Shown here piece by piece: positions 37,308 through 45,781 of a stretch of DNA of 64,000 bases. Origin of the DNA: Falsiruegeria litorea R37 (GTDB taxonomy: Bacteria > Pseudomonadota > Alphaproteobacteria > Rhodobacterales > Rhodobacteraceae); NCBI RefSeq assembly GCF_900172225.1, contig NZ_FWFO01000008.1:34201-98200 (forward strand), read 5' to 3'. Made by a program: the position numbers and the translations under genes. The notes under the pieces are model-generated. The model was not told the DNA's origin, ran no database searches, and saw nothing but the letters and a program-made list of their open reading frames with translations. How positions within the stretch are numbered: position 1 is the stretch's first letter; each line of letters starts with the position of its first letter.

Positions 37308-38011
37308 GAGAGGTCCTTTGTCCGGGCCAATTGCCCCGGCGCGGTGAATTTCGCGTCGATGCCAAGCTCGGTCAGCGCGGTATTAAACGCGTCAAGCGGC
37401 AATTTCACATCCAGGTGCAGCGACCGCAGACCGGCCTGCTGCCCACCCACCACATTGCGCATTTGATCGTCGATAAAGACGCATTGATGCGCCTCAAGCC
37501 CCAGATCATCGAGACAGGCTTGATAGGCGCGGGGATCGGGTTTCAGGATCTTGGTATAGGTGGCGTCACTGATCACATCAAAATGGTCCAGAAACCGCAG
37601 CGATTGGCGCAGGGTCTTGCCAAAAAACAGGTCCAGCTCGTTCGACAGGATCGCCAGTTTCTTGCCCGAGGATTTGACGATTTCAGCCAATGGCTCCATC
37701 TCGGGGCGGATAATTTTCTCGGTGTCCTTGCCGCGTGCGGCGATGACGAATTGCGCCATCTCAGTCCAGTCCTGGCCCAGCATCTGCCCCACTTCACGTG
37801 CTCGGGTCAGCCAATAGTCGCGCTCGGTGATCTCGTCGCGCTGCATGGTGGTCCAAAGCGTGTCATTGTCTGGGTCGAACGGACCCATCCACGTCAGGCT
37901 GCCCTCGGGCAGGCCAAGGTTGCGCTCGGAAAACCGATGCGTTTCGAACATGGTCAGCGTGACCACGCTGCCAAAATCGAGGATCAACGCCTCAGCCGGT
38001 TCAGTAGTCAT
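37304..38011 (-). CDS. HAD-superfamily hydrolase (subfamily IA-like)
   Basis: A 235-residue HAD protein. Motif I is LILDFGSVVT with nucleophile Asp12 but Gly14 at the usual general acid Asp, as also happens in a subset of HAD proteins with DFGGV motifs. Motif II LAILSNE, motif III KPDPRAY and motif IV FIDDQMRNVVGGQQAG are present. A helical cap lies between. Lack of the second Asp makes a phosphatase role less certain; dehalogenase-like or non-catalytic roles are possible. It overlaps the P-loop gene by 11 nt and the aldehyde dehydrogenase gene by 4 nt. Confidence 0.85.
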   Translation of the reverse strand: MTTEPAEALILDFGSVVTLTMFETHRFSERNLGLPEGSLTWMGPFDPDNDTLWTTMQRDEITERDYWLTRAREVGQMLGQDWTEMAQFVIAARGKDTEKIIRPEMEPLAEIVKSSGKKLAILSNELDLFFGKTLRQSLRFLDHFDVISDATYTKILKPDPRAYQACLDDLGLEAHQCVFIDDQMRNVVGGQQAGLRSLHLDVKLPLDAFNTALTELGIDAKFTAPGQLARTKDLS

Positions 38012-38867
38012 ACCAAGCTTCCACGACCGGGCCGACGCTGTCGCCGGGGAATTGCTCTTTCAGTCGAGCATAGCTGTTGGTGATTGCCTCTCCTGCCGCT
38101 GCAAGTTCCTGAACGGGAACCGCGCGTTCATAGGCCGAGCCCTTGGTGTCGAACGTCCGGTCGATGTCGAGGATCTGCAAATTGCGGTGCCGCATCAGTT
38201 GGTCATATACGTGGCGATAAATCTCGGCGTCATAGACTTGGGCCGTGGCGGGGTCGCTTTGCGTGTCCGTCCAGAGGTCATGCACCCGGCGAATGTCCAG
38301 CCAGTCGTTCTGCACGATTTCCGGCGGTGCGTCCTTGGTTTCCTGTTCGTTGCGCGGGTTGGCAAAGGTATCGGCGCGAAACCCTTCGATGGCGCGTCGG
38401 ATTTCTGGGCGCGGGATTGGGACAAAGAAAACCGCATTGTTCGAACTGAGCAGGTCCTCAGCCTCATCGTCGAGCTTGTGCAGCAATTCGGTGAACCGTC
38501 CACCGACAACCGGCAGTTCGGCCACCAAAAGCTCGGCCGGATCGCTGTTGTGCGCATGCCAATTCATTACGCCGTCGCGCACCCATAACCCCACTGCTTT
38601 TCGAATGCCGGGGTGGGTCAGGTTGTCGACCTCGGGGTATTTTTCCAACCACTGAGCCGTTTCAAAGGGACGGCGCGCGGCGTCCCATTGCATCGTATGC
38701 ACCCGGCGCCCGGCCTGATCCGCAAGCAGGATGATTTGTTGCAAAATCAGGCTTTTGCCCGTACCAGGCAGCCCCGCGATAAAGATCAAGCGGCGGGTTG
38801 AGACTGCATGTTCCAGCTGCGCCCTGATCGGGCTGTCATGCGGAATGATGATCTGATCGTCGGTCAT
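38001..38867 (-). CDS. P-loop NTPase of unknown function (kinase-like)
   Basis: ATG 38867 gives 288 residues; it lies just inside the end of the TPP-enzyme gene. Walker A is GLPGTGKS at residues 32-39 after RRLIFIA, so this is a P-loop protein of the kinase/AAA-like kind. WDAARRPFETAQWLEKYPEVDN, NWHAHNSDPAELLVAELPVVGGRFTELLHKLDDEAEDLL and FVPIPRPEIRRAIEGFRADTFANPRNEQETKDAPPEIV are distinctive, but I recognise no named family. The operon context with a TPP enzyme, aminotransferase and HAD protein suggests a small-molecule kinase. Function unknown. Confidence 0.75.
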   Translation of the reverse strand: MTDDQIIIPHDSPIRAQLEHAVSTRRLIFIAGLPGTGKSLILQQIILLADQAGRRVHTMQWDAARRPFETAQWLEKYPEVDNLTHPGIRKAVGLWVRDGVMNWHAHNSDPAELLVAELPVVGGRFTELLHKLDDEAEDLLSSNNAVFFVPIPRPEIRRAIEGFRADTFANPRNEQETKDAPPEIVQNDWLDIRRVHDLWTDTQSDPATAQVYDAEIYRHVYDQLMRHRNLQILDIDRTFDTKGSAYERAVPVQELAAAGEAITNSYARLKEQFPGDSVGPVVEAWYDY

Positions 38868-38877
38868 GGCTCTTCCC

Positions 38878-40488
38878 TCAGCGGAATTGGTCAACGCTTG
38901 GCATTTCGGTGAACGGCACCTCGATCACCGTAGGCACATCTGTGGTGCGTTTGCCTTGTTGGATGGCGGTGCGCACCTCTTCGGGTGTGGTCGCGCGCAA
39001 GGCCTGCGCGCCAAAGCTTTCGACCATACGTACAAAGTCGGGGTTGTGCAGATCGGTTGCGATCACCCGGCCACCATAATTGTTCTTTTGCATCTGCTGC
39101 ACGTTGCCATACTGGTTGTTGTTGAACAGCAGCACAATCAACGGAATCTTGTGTTGTACGGCGGTGGCTAGCTCCTGCACGCCGAACATGAACCCTCCAT
39201 CCCCACAGACCGAAATTACCGGCACATCCGGGCGCGCCACCTTGACGCCTAGTGCGGTGGGGAAGCCATAGCCAAGCGTGCCCTGGTAACCGGTCGAGAT
39301 ATAGGTGCGCGGGTTGTAGACCGGATAGGTGATGCGGCTGGCAAACCCGACCTGTGTCAGCTCGTCAACAAAGACACCGTCTTCTCCCAACTCTTCACGG
39401 ATCACCTTGAGATAGCTGAGCTGCGGCTCCAGCACCGCCGACCGTTCGGCCCATTTGGCCTTGGCTTCCAGCAGTTCGTCCTTGCGCGAAGCGCGCACGG
39501 AATTGTGCCTCTCCAGACGGTTGAGCAACACCGGCAAGGCCTGTTCGGCGCGGGCGGTGATGGCGCAGGCGGGGATAAAGAATTTTTCGTGACTATCGGG
39601 ATCAACGTCGATGCGGATGATCTGCGGCGCGTGACCCTTGATCCATTTGCGGGCCGGTACACGCATGTTCGACCCGATGGTCAGAACCACATCCGCCTTG
39701 TCCCACAGCCCTTTGGCCGCGGGTTGATGCAACGACAGATAGCTGCGCGCATCCACAACGCCCATGCCAGTGCGATAACCGACGACAGGCGCTTGCAATG
39801 CCTCGGCCAGTTGACGGACCAGAGCGCTTGCACCCTGCGCCCCGCTGCCCACGAAGATCATCGGCGTCTTGGCCTGCCCCAGCAGTTTGGCTGCGGCTTC
39901 GATGGTGTCCTCGTTCAGCTCTGGCTCGGCGCCGTGTACGTCGCCGGACAGCAGGTCGACTGCGCATTCTGCGGCCAGAACATCCATCGGGATCTCAAGC
40001 CCAACGGGGCGCGGTCTGCCCGATTGCATCTGGGTGAACGCCTTGTGGATCAGTCCTGGCACCTCAGAGGGCGCATTGGCGCGTTCAGCCCATTTGGTGA
40101 GGCCGCGCATGACGCCAAGCTGGTCGTTGATCTCGTGTAATTCACCCCAGTCTTTGCCAATAGCACGCGAGTTGATTTGACCGGTCAGGCAAAAAAGCTT
40201 GGCGTTCAGCGCGTAAGCAGTGGAGAGCGCAGCGGTGGCGTTCAGCAGGCCCGGGCCGGGCACCACGTTGAAGACCGTCGGCTCATCCTTGGCAAGTGAA
40301 TGGCCCAAGCCCATGTAGGCGGCGCCCTGTTCATGCCGGGTGTGGATGATGCGGAACTTTTCCCGGTGGTCGTAGAAGGCATTGTAAAGCCAGTCGTTCT
40401 GCACGCCGGGTAGGCCGAACACGGTGTTGATCCCGTGTTTATAAAGCGAAAGGACGGCCGCTTCGCCGCCTGTCATGGTCTGAGTCAT
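38878..40488 (-). CDS. Thiamine-diphosphate enzyme, acetolactate synthase-like
   Basis: A 536-residue three-domain TPP enzyme. The N-terminal PYR domain has HTRHEQGAAYM with the cofactor-activating Glu, the middle domain has VGSGAQGASALVRQLAEALQAPV, and the C-terminal PP domain has the TPP motif GDGGFMFGVQELATAVQHK to NNNQYGNV (about 428-460). It resembles acetolactate synthase, glyoxylate carboligase and oxalyl-CoA-type enzymes, but no small regulatory subunit is near, so it is unlikely to be the housekeeping IlvB. The ATG overlaps the aminotransferase stop by 1 nt (TAATG). A 2-oxoacid decarboxylase or carboligase in an unknown pathway is the best description. Confidence 0.88.
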   Translation of the reverse strand: MTQTMTGGEAAVLSLYKHGINTVFGLPGVQNDWLYNAFYDHREKFRIIHTRHEQGAAYMGLGHSLAKDEPTVFNVVPGPGLLNATAALSTAYALNAKLFCLTGQINSRAIGKDWGELHEINDQLGVMRGLTKWAERANAPSEVPGLIHKAFTQMQSGRPRPVGLEIPMDVLAAECAVDLLSGDVHGAEPELNEDTIEAAAKLLGQAKTPMIFVGSGAQGASALVRQLAEALQAPVVGYRTGMGVVDARSYLSLHQPAAKGLWDKADVVLTIGSNMRVPARKWIKGHAPQIIRIDVDPDSHEKFFIPACAITARAEQALPVLLNRLERHNSVRASRKDELLEAKAKWAERSAVLEPQLSYLKVIREELGEDGVFVDELTQVGFASRITYPVYNPRTYISTGYQGTLGYGFPTALGVKVARPDVPVISVCGDGGFMFGVQELATAVQHKIPLIVLLFNNNQYGNVQQMQKNNYGGRVIATDLHNPDFVRMVESFGAQALRATTPEEVRTAIQQGKRTTDVPTVIEVPFTEMPSVDQFR

Positions 40489-41576
40489 TACTGGACCTCG
40501 TCTTGCAGCGATTTCAGAGCGTTCAGCAGTCGGGTGTTTTCATCCGGTTGGCCAATCGTGGCGCGGATGTGGTGGGGCAGGTCAAACGCTGGCCGCACCA
40601 TGACGCCATGGGTTACCAACTGATTGGTCAGCGTCTTGGCGTCCATCCCATCAGGGCAACGGAACATGACGAAGTTGGCTTGAGAGGGGCTCACCTCATA
40701 CCCCATACCCCTGAGGGCTTGTGAGAGACGTGCACGCTCGGTTGTATTGTTGGCGACGGTTCGATCCAGATGGGCGGCATCGTCCAGGGCTGCCATTGCG
40801 GCTGCCATTCCCATAGAGTTCAAATGAAAGCTGCGTTTGCGTTTGCGGATCTGCGCCGCAATCGGCTCAGGCGCGATGCCATAGCCCACCCGCATACCCG
40901 CCAATCCGTACGCTTTTGAAAAGCTGTGCACGATGACGATGTTGCGCCCGTCACGAACATGGCGCAGGGCGTCGGGCAGATCGAACTCGGTCGCAAATTG
41001 AAAATAGACTTCGTCATATACCAACGTGATGTGATCGGGCAGGCCGTCCAGTAGGGCGTCCAGCACTTCGGCGCCGAAATAGGTGCCGGTGGGGTTGTTC
41101 GGGTTGCATAGGTAGACCAACCGCGTGTCTGGGGTGACGGCAGCTAGGATGCCTTCGACATGCACTTCAAAATCAGCTCCGACCAGATCAACTTTGTCGA
41201 CATGGACACCTTTTTTCATCAGCGAGCCGGTATAGGCGCCAAAGCAAGGCGGGCAGATGATGGCGCGTTGCCCGGGGGCGATTAGTGCGTCTTCGATCAG
41301 GGACAGAACCTCGACCCCGCTGTTGGCAGAAAAGAAATGCTCGGGCTGCATGTTTTGCCCGTGAAACTCGGCCAGTTTCTGACACAAGGCTGCGTCCGTG
41401 CGTTCGGGGTAAATGTTGGCGCCGCTCAGCGCCATGTGCGCTGCAGCCACAGCCATAGGTGAAGGGCCATAGGGGTTTTCGTTCGAGCTGAGCTTGGTGA
41501 TGGGCGTGTCGCTGAGGCTTTGTACCTCGGCCACTGACAGGCCCGCCTGATAGCCGCCGGCGTCTGATTGGGTCAT
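40488..41576 (-). CDS. Aminotransferase class I/II, histidinol-phosphate aminotransferase-like
   Basis: Starts at ATG 41576 (362 residues) or seven codons earlier at 41597. The fold type I features are clear: KLSSNENPYGPSP, NSGVEVLSLIEDALIAPG, VYLCNPNNPTGTYF, VYDEVYFQFA and VHSFSKAYGLAGMRVGYG with the PLP lysine. It resembles HisC, but the five-gene operon contains no other histidine genes. It may supply a 2-oxoacid to the TPP enzyme coded next. It is the first gene of the operon and is divergent from a LuxR-type regulator gene. Confidence 0.9.
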   Translation of the reverse strand: MTQSDAGGYQAGLSVAEVQSLSDTPITKLSSNENPYGPSPMAVAAAHMALSGANIYPERTDAALCQKLAEFHGQNMQPEHFFSANSGVEVLSLIEDALIAPGQRAIICPPCFGAYTGSLMKKGVHVDKVDLVGADFEVHVEGILAAVTPDTRLVYLCNPNNPTGTYFGAEVLDALLDGLPDHITLVYDEVYFQFATEFDLPDALRHVRDGRNIVIVHSFSKAYGLAGMRVGYGIAPEPIAAQIRKRKRSFHLNSMGMAAAMAALDDAAHLDRTVANNTTERARLSQALRGMGYEVSPSQANFVMFRCPDGMDAKTLTNQLVTHGVMVRPAFDLPHHIRATIGQPDENTRLLNALKSLQDEVQ

Positions 41577-41703
41577 GGGGTCATCCGCAAAAATCATGTC
41601 GTTGGCTGAGTGTCTAGCTCAGGCGGGGCGGGATCGTCTGTCCCTTGTCAGGGGGGACAGGGGATCGGTTGCCTTTAGCGGCGTGACTGCGCATGTTGCG
41701 CTT

Positions 41704-42441
41704 ATGTCCTTGGAAGATTTCTTTAGCGGGCCGGGCGCGCCGGAATTTTTGCACATCTTTTCGACGTGCCTGCAGTCGATCGGCACGCCAGGCTTTAACG
41801 CGCGCTTTCTTGAGTTGATCGAACAGGTGATCAAGGCCGATCAATGCATGGTGTTTTCCTACAAAACACCCCGGCCGCAATGCTATCTGACCTATAACGA
41901 GCGTCACGCCAAAGGCGTGCAGAACATGGTGCAGACCTATCTGCGCGAGGGGTTCAAACAGGACCCATCACGCGCTGCGATCGAACAGGTGCGCGAAACC
42001 GGCCAATTGGTTATCGCGACCATGGACCAGGTCGACGGGGACGAGCCCTTTGCGGCCGCCGGGATCGGGGATCGGCTGACCGTGATTGCCCGGCGGGACG
42101 AGGATGTGATCGCCATGAATTTCTTTCGGTTCAAGGAGAATGGGCGTTTTTTCGTCAGCGAGAACCAGCTGCGATTGGATTTCTGGAACGCGATTGCCCA
42201 GACCGTGCTTTTGCATTTCTCGGATCGTAACGGGAGCAAGCTACAAAGCCCCCTGAATTCCCTTTCCGCGCGCGAGAAAGAGATCTGCGAAGGGATGCTC
42301 AGGGGGCTGACAGCGGATGCCATCGCGTGGGAGTTGGACGTGGCGCCAAGCACGGTGATGACCTATCGTAAGCGGGCCTATGAGAAGCTTGGGATCAACT
42401 CGAAGTCCGCACTGTTCATGCTGTGCAACACTGGCTCTTAG
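41704..42441 (+). CDS. LuxR-type helix-turn-helix regulator
   Basis: Start assigned at ATG 41704 (245 residues), leaving about 125 nt to the divergent aminotransferase gene; a frame from 41575 would overlap it. The C-terminus is a LuxR/GerE helix-turn-helix (SAREKEICEGMLRGLTADAIAWELDVAPSTVMTYRKRAYEKLGINSKSALFML). The N-terminal domain (about 160 residues) has no recognisable acyl-homoserine lactone signature (no WxxxY/D..W set), so its ligand is unknown. Position suggests control of the five-gene aminotransferase/TPP-enzyme operon. It ends convergent with the TetR gene, the stop codons overlapping. Confidence 0.85.
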   Translation: MSLEDFFSGPGAPEFLHIFSTCLQSIGTPGFNARFLELIEQVIKADQCMVFSYKTPRPQCYLTYNERHAKGVQNMVQTYLREGFKQDPSRAAIEQVRETGQLVIATMDQVDGDEPFAAAGIGDRLTVIARRDEDVIAMNFFRFKENGRFFVSENQLRLDFWNAIAQTVLLHFSDRNGSKLQSPLNSLSAREKEICEGMLRGLTADAIAWELDVAPSTVMTYRKRAYEKLGINSKSALFMLCNTGS

Positions 42442-43094
42442 GCGTTGTCGTCATTCCAGACGGCGTTGCGCAGAGCGGTCATTTCCACTTCGGTCGGTTG
42501 TACACCGGTGATGCAATAAAGGTAGTCCCATCCCCGTGCCGCCCTGGTTTCCATCGTTTCGCGTTGATCCAACGCGTCATAGCCGATTTGGGTGAAATAC
42601 GTGATCCGAGCACGAGTTTCTGCCTCGGATCTGGGATAGCCGTAGCGTTCGAACATGTCCGACAGGGCATCAACCCGCGCGGTGTCCGACAGATCCAGCG
42701 CCCGCCGGACGCTACCTGAGCGGCGCGCCCAATCACGAATGGCAAAGTCCAGCTGAGTGTCAAACGATCCATCCGCCACCCAAATGCCATAGACCTGAAC
42801 CAGGGCCAGGTTGATGGTATCAGCAGGGCGTTTGGTGCTGTCGACCAGAGCTTTGGTGTTGGTTGATTGCCAATGATCCAGCAGCGCATTGAGCAGATCG
42901 GTGCGGTTCTTGAAGAACCAATAAAAACTGGACCGGGCGCATTCCAGTTTTTCGGCCAGGGTCAGAACCTTGACACTGTCCACCCCGTCCGAAATCAGTG
43001 TATCCAGTGCGATGCGTATCCAATCCTCGCGGCTGGTGCGGCTTGGCCCGCGCCCACGGGGTTTGGTGCCGTCTGATGTTTCCGTGTCCGTCAT
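42438..43094 (-). CDS. TetR-family transcriptional regulator
   Basis: ATG 43094 gives 218 residues. The N-terminal TetR domain is clear (SREDWIRIALDTLISDGVDSVKVLTLAEKLECARSSFYWFFKNRTDLLNALLDHW). The ligand-binding part contains DFAIRDWARRSGSVRRALDLSD and a C-terminal dimer helix. A perfect inverted repeat lies just upstream of the gene, as expected for autoregulation. Its stop overlaps that of the convergent LuxR-type gene by 3 nt. Ligand and targets unknown. Confidence 0.9.
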   Translation of the reverse strand: MTDTETSDGTKPRGRGPSRTSREDWIRIALDTLISDGVDSVKVLTLAEKLECARSSFYWFFKNRTDLLNALLDHWQSTNTKALVDSTKRPADTINLALVQVYGIWVADGSFDTQLDFAIRDWARRSGSVRRALDLSDTARVDALSDMFERYGYPRSEAETRARITYFTQIGYDALDQRETMETRAARGWDYLYCITGVQPTEVEMTALRNAVWNDDNA

Positions 43095-43104
43095 AGAGAT
43101 TAAA

Positions 43105-43120
43105 CGTACACCTCTGTACG
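43105..43120. promoter_or_regulatory. Inverted repeat upstream of tetR gene, candidate operator
   Basis: CGTACACCTCTGTACG has perfect 6-bp arms around CCTC, 11 bp upstream of the TetR start. Size and placement fit a TetR-family autoregulatory operator. Confidence 0.6.
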
Positions 43121-43148
43121 GAATGCGCAAGGGGATCTTGGCTGACGA

Positions 43149-44108
43149 TCAGCTGTCCTGAAGCTGTTCACGCGTGGCGACCAGGGATCCGCGAATGACG
43201 CCTTGCTCGAACAGGTCGTGGCAGATGTCGACCAGCTCTTGTCGTACCGCGCGCGAGGCTGCGTTCAATGGCTGATTTTTGGGCCAGATCAGAAAGATGT
43301 TTCGGGTCAGATCCGGATCGACAAGGCGCCTGGCTGTGATCTCTCCGCGCTGCCATAAAGCATCAAACGATGGCCAGGGCAAAACCCCACAGGTCACCCC
43401 GCTTCGGATATAACTGAGGCGGAGGCGGGTGGATTCGGTCGTCACGCGTGGGGCCAAGGTGCGGCCGCTTTCCTGGGCGAGTGTCTCGACCATTTCGCGG
43501 ACCGCATGAGATTGCTGGCTGAGTACCAGCGGCACGTCAAAGATTTTTTCGGCCTTGATGGTCGAAGTGCCGTCGCAGGGTGGATCGTCCTTTTTGCGTC
43601 GTGAAACAAGGAACAGCGGTTCACGATACAGAAGCAAGTGATCCGCCTTGGGTGTGTGATTTTGGGTTGCAAGGATTCCCATGTCGACCCTTGCGTTTTC
43701 GATCATGTCGCGCACGTTCAGTCCAAGCTCTTCCATGATCCGCAGGTCAACTTCGGGGAACTTTTCGGCCACCCGTTCCAGCAGGCGCGGGGCCACGTGA
43801 ACGCCCAGCATCGGAGGCACCACGACGGACACCTCACCGCGAGGTGTTTCCGCTTCGTTGCGCACGTCATCGGTGGCTTGCTTGATCTGCGCTGCAATCT
43901 TGCGGGCGTGTTGATACAGCACCTCGCCCGCCCGCGTGGGTTTCACACCGCGTGATGAGCGGACCAGCAGATCAGTTGTCAATTCGGCCTCAAGGTTGGC
44001 AATATGTTGGCTGAGAGCGGGTTGGGCGATGTGCAGTACGCGGGCCGCGCTGGAAACACTGCCCTCGTCGACAATGGTAATGAAATAGCGAAGTTGTCGA
44101 ATGTTCAA
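43149..44108 (-). CDS. LysR-family transcriptional regulator, Nac/Cbl-like
   Basis: A 319-residue LysR protein. The winged helix-turn-helix is MNIRQLRYFITIVDEGSVSSAARVLHIAQPALSQHIANLEAELTTDLLVRSSRGVKPTRAGEVLYQHAR, of the Nac-like subgroup; the effector domain follows from about residue 90. It is divergent from the YceI gene with a 200-nt gap. Targets unknown; control of yceI is possible. Confidence 0.9.
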   Translation of the reverse strand: MNIRQLRYFITIVDEGSVSSAARVLHIAQPALSQHIANLEAELTTDLLVRSSRGVKPTRAGEVLYQHARKIAAQIKQATDDVRNEAETPRGEVSVVVPPMLGVHVAPRLLERVAEKFPEVDLRIMEELGLNVRDMIENARVDMGILATQNHTPKADHLLLYREPLFLVSRRKKDDPPCDGTSTIKAEKIFDVPLVLSQQSHAVREMVETLAQESGRTLAPRVTTESTRLRLSYIRSGVTCGVLPWPSFDALWQRGEITARRLVDPDLTRNIFLIWPKNQPLNAASRAVRQELVDICHDLFEQGVIRGSLVATREQLQDS

Positions 44109-44308
44109 CGGGTGTACCCTTGCCGCGAAATTTGGTGATTACGGTATGAGGATTTCGGCGAAAATGGAACCGCTTGATAGTCGTGGCGCGGGTTTTCACG
44201 ATGTCGAGAGGATAAGGAAAACAGGTTGCCCAGAGAAAGGCGTGCAATATACATGCAAATGCATTAAATCTGCATCCTGTCCAAACGGCGAACCAAAGGG
44301 TTATGACC

Positions 44309-44902
44309 ATGTTCCGTTCTTTCCAGACTTTCCTCTGCGCCAGTGCTGCCGCCGCATTATTTGCCGCAGGCAGCGCGGGTGCTGCCCAATTCAAAACTGA
44401 CCAAGGCCATACCGAAGTCAACTTTGGCTGGAGCCACGCCGGTGTCTCGATGCAGTCGGCCGAGTTCACCGTTGCTGACGGCACCCTGGATCTTGATCCG
44501 GAAAACCCGGGCGAGGCCAAGCTGAACGTGACAATCAAGGCCGACAGCCTGAATTCGGGCTTTGGCCCGCTGGACGATCACCTGAAAAGCAAGGATTTTC
44601 TTGAGGTCGAAACTTATCCAGAGATCACGTTTACCAGCACCTCGGTCGAGGTAACCGGCGAGAAAACCGCAAATGTCACCGGCGATCTGACCATTCACGG
44701 GACCACGAAGCCTGTCACTCTGGCGACCGAGCTAACCCACATTGGGCCGCATCCTTTGGGTGGCGTGATCGACTACTATAAAGGCGAATGGATTGCCTTT
44801 ACCGCAGAAACCGAGATCGACCATATGGCGTTTGGTGTTGGTGGCTTTTCGACGGGGCCGATTTCGATTTCGATTGTGACCGAGATGAAATCAGCAGAGT
44901 AA
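44309..44902 (+). CDS. YceI-family periplasmic protein
   Basis: The start at ATG 44309 has AAAGGG at a good distance; an ATG two codons earlier is the alternative. A signal peptide (FRSFQTFLCASAAAALFAAGSAGA) is followed by a 175-residue YceI lipocalin-like barrel: TEVNFGWSHAGVSMQSAEFTVADGTLDLDPENP, DDHLKSKDFLEVETYPEITFTS, VTGDLTIHGTTKPVTL and MAFGVGGFSTG. YceI proteins bind isoprenoid-like or lipid ligands in the periplasm and are often stress-linked. It stands alone and ends in a strong terminator. Confidence 0.93.
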   Translation: MFRSFQTFLCASAAAALFAAGSAGAAQFKTDQGHTEVNFGWSHAGVSMQSAEFTVADGTLDLDPENPGEAKLNVTIKADSLNSGFGPLDDHLKSKDFLEVETYPEITFTSTSVEVTGEKTANVTGDLTIHGTTKPVTLATELTHIGPHPLGGVIDYYKGEWIAFTAETEIDHMAFGVGGFSTGPISISIVTEMKSAE

Positions 44903-44919
44903 CCTGCCTTTTGACAAGC

Positions 44920-44955
44920 GATGAAAACGGTGCTGCCTGGCGCCGTTTTCGTTTG
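44920..44955. terminator. Bidirectional terminator between yceI and the sulfotransferase-like gene
   Basis: GAAAACGGTGC (44923-44933) pairs with GCGCCGTTTTC (44940-44950) with one G-T wobble and a 6-nt loop. A-rich and T-rich flanks make it suitable in both directions. The genes on either side are convergent. Confidence 0.75.
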
Positions 44956-44958
44956 GGG

Positions 44959-45714
44959 CTATCGCCGCATCGCCGCAGCCTTGAGCCGCAGATAGTATGG
45001 CATGTGATGTTCAAGATAGGCGAGCATCCTGGGCTCGGCTTCGGCTGCGGCAAAGAATGCCTCTTCCTGCCGGGTCAGATCTTCGAGCGTCAGCGGACGG
45101 ATGGATTTTGACGTGCCCGCGTCCGCGTGCCAGCCATCCACCTGGGCCCAATCAGCCGGGCGCTCGGTTTGCCAGTCAAAAGCGGCTTCGACAAAAGGCA
45201 GATCAATCTTGTCCCACATGGCGGAAAGTGTTGCGCGATCATCGCGGCGAACGGCTTCGGCTTCGATCACGACCGGGGTTTGGCCTGCATCAACCAATGC
45301 CTGGTAATGTCGCCATTGTTTCTCGATCCCGATTTCATCGCTTGATACGTCCGGATCAAGCTTGAAATAGGATTTGATCGACGCCATTGGGTTGCGGATC
45401 AGAAAGCAATTCACCAACCGGTCCTGGAACGCTGCGTCATCCAGGATATGCGGCATGACATAATAGCTCATATCCTTGAAAAAGACCGGCTGTTTCTCGG
45501 CGCGGGCCAACAGCATGTCCCGGATCGCATCAAAGGTTTGGGGGTGGTCGTCCTGCACATCGAAATGCGGCATCTCGCGGACCGAGCGGTTGACGTAATA
45601 GTCGTACATGAACGGCTCATGCGCACAGTCCAGATCGCCGCGTTCCCGCATGATCCGTTCCATCGCGGTGGACATCGAACGGGGGTGCGACCAAAGCGCG
45701 ATGATCTTGTGCAT
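44959..45714 (-). CDS. Sulfotransferase-like P-loop protein
   Basis: ATG 45714 with GAGG upstream gives 251 residues (MHKIIALWSHPRSMSTAMERIMRERGD). The SHPRSMSTAMER stretch matches the 5'-phosphosulfate loop of sulfotransferases, and FLIRNPMASIKSYF matches the 3'-phosphate site, so a PAPS-type donor is likely. Other residues (CAHEPFMYDYYVN, PVFFKDMSYYV) are typical of the bacterial sulfotransferase-like family that is often coded alone. Acceptor unknown. It is convergent with yceI and separated from the upstream GlxA-type gene by 67 nt. Confidence 0.8.
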   Translation of the reverse strand: MHKIIALWSHPRSMSTAMERIMRERGDLDCAHEPFMYDYYVNRSVREMPHFDVQDDHPQTFDAIRDMLLARAEKQPVFFKDMSYYVMPHILDDAAFQDRLVNCFLIRNPMASIKSYFKLDPDVSSDEIGIEKQWRHYQALVDAGQTPVVIEAEAVRRDDRATLSAMWDKIDLPFVEAAFDWQTERPADWAQVDGWHADAGTSKSIRPLTLEDLTRQEEAFFAAAEAEPRMLAYLEHHMPYYLRLKAAAMRR

Positions 45715-45781
45715 GAAAACCTCGGGCGTCGATGTTTTCTGCAACTCAACGCCCGAAATCGAATTCTGTCAACGCCTCAGA

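Noticed and set aside
38878..40488. Housekeeping acetolactate synthase IlvB
   Set aside because: No IlvN small subunit is adjacent, and the operon partners do not belong to branched-chain amino acid synthesis.
40488..41576. Histidine biosynthesis aminotransferase HisC
   Set aside because: The enzyme is HisC-like, but its operon has no his genes and the nearby IMPase remnant is non-functional, so I left it as an unassigned aminotransferase.
41704..42441. Quorum-sensing LuxR receptor
   Set aside because: The C-terminal helix-turn-helix fits LuxR, but the N-terminal domain lacks the conserved acyl-homoserine lactone residues, and no luxI-type gene is nearby.
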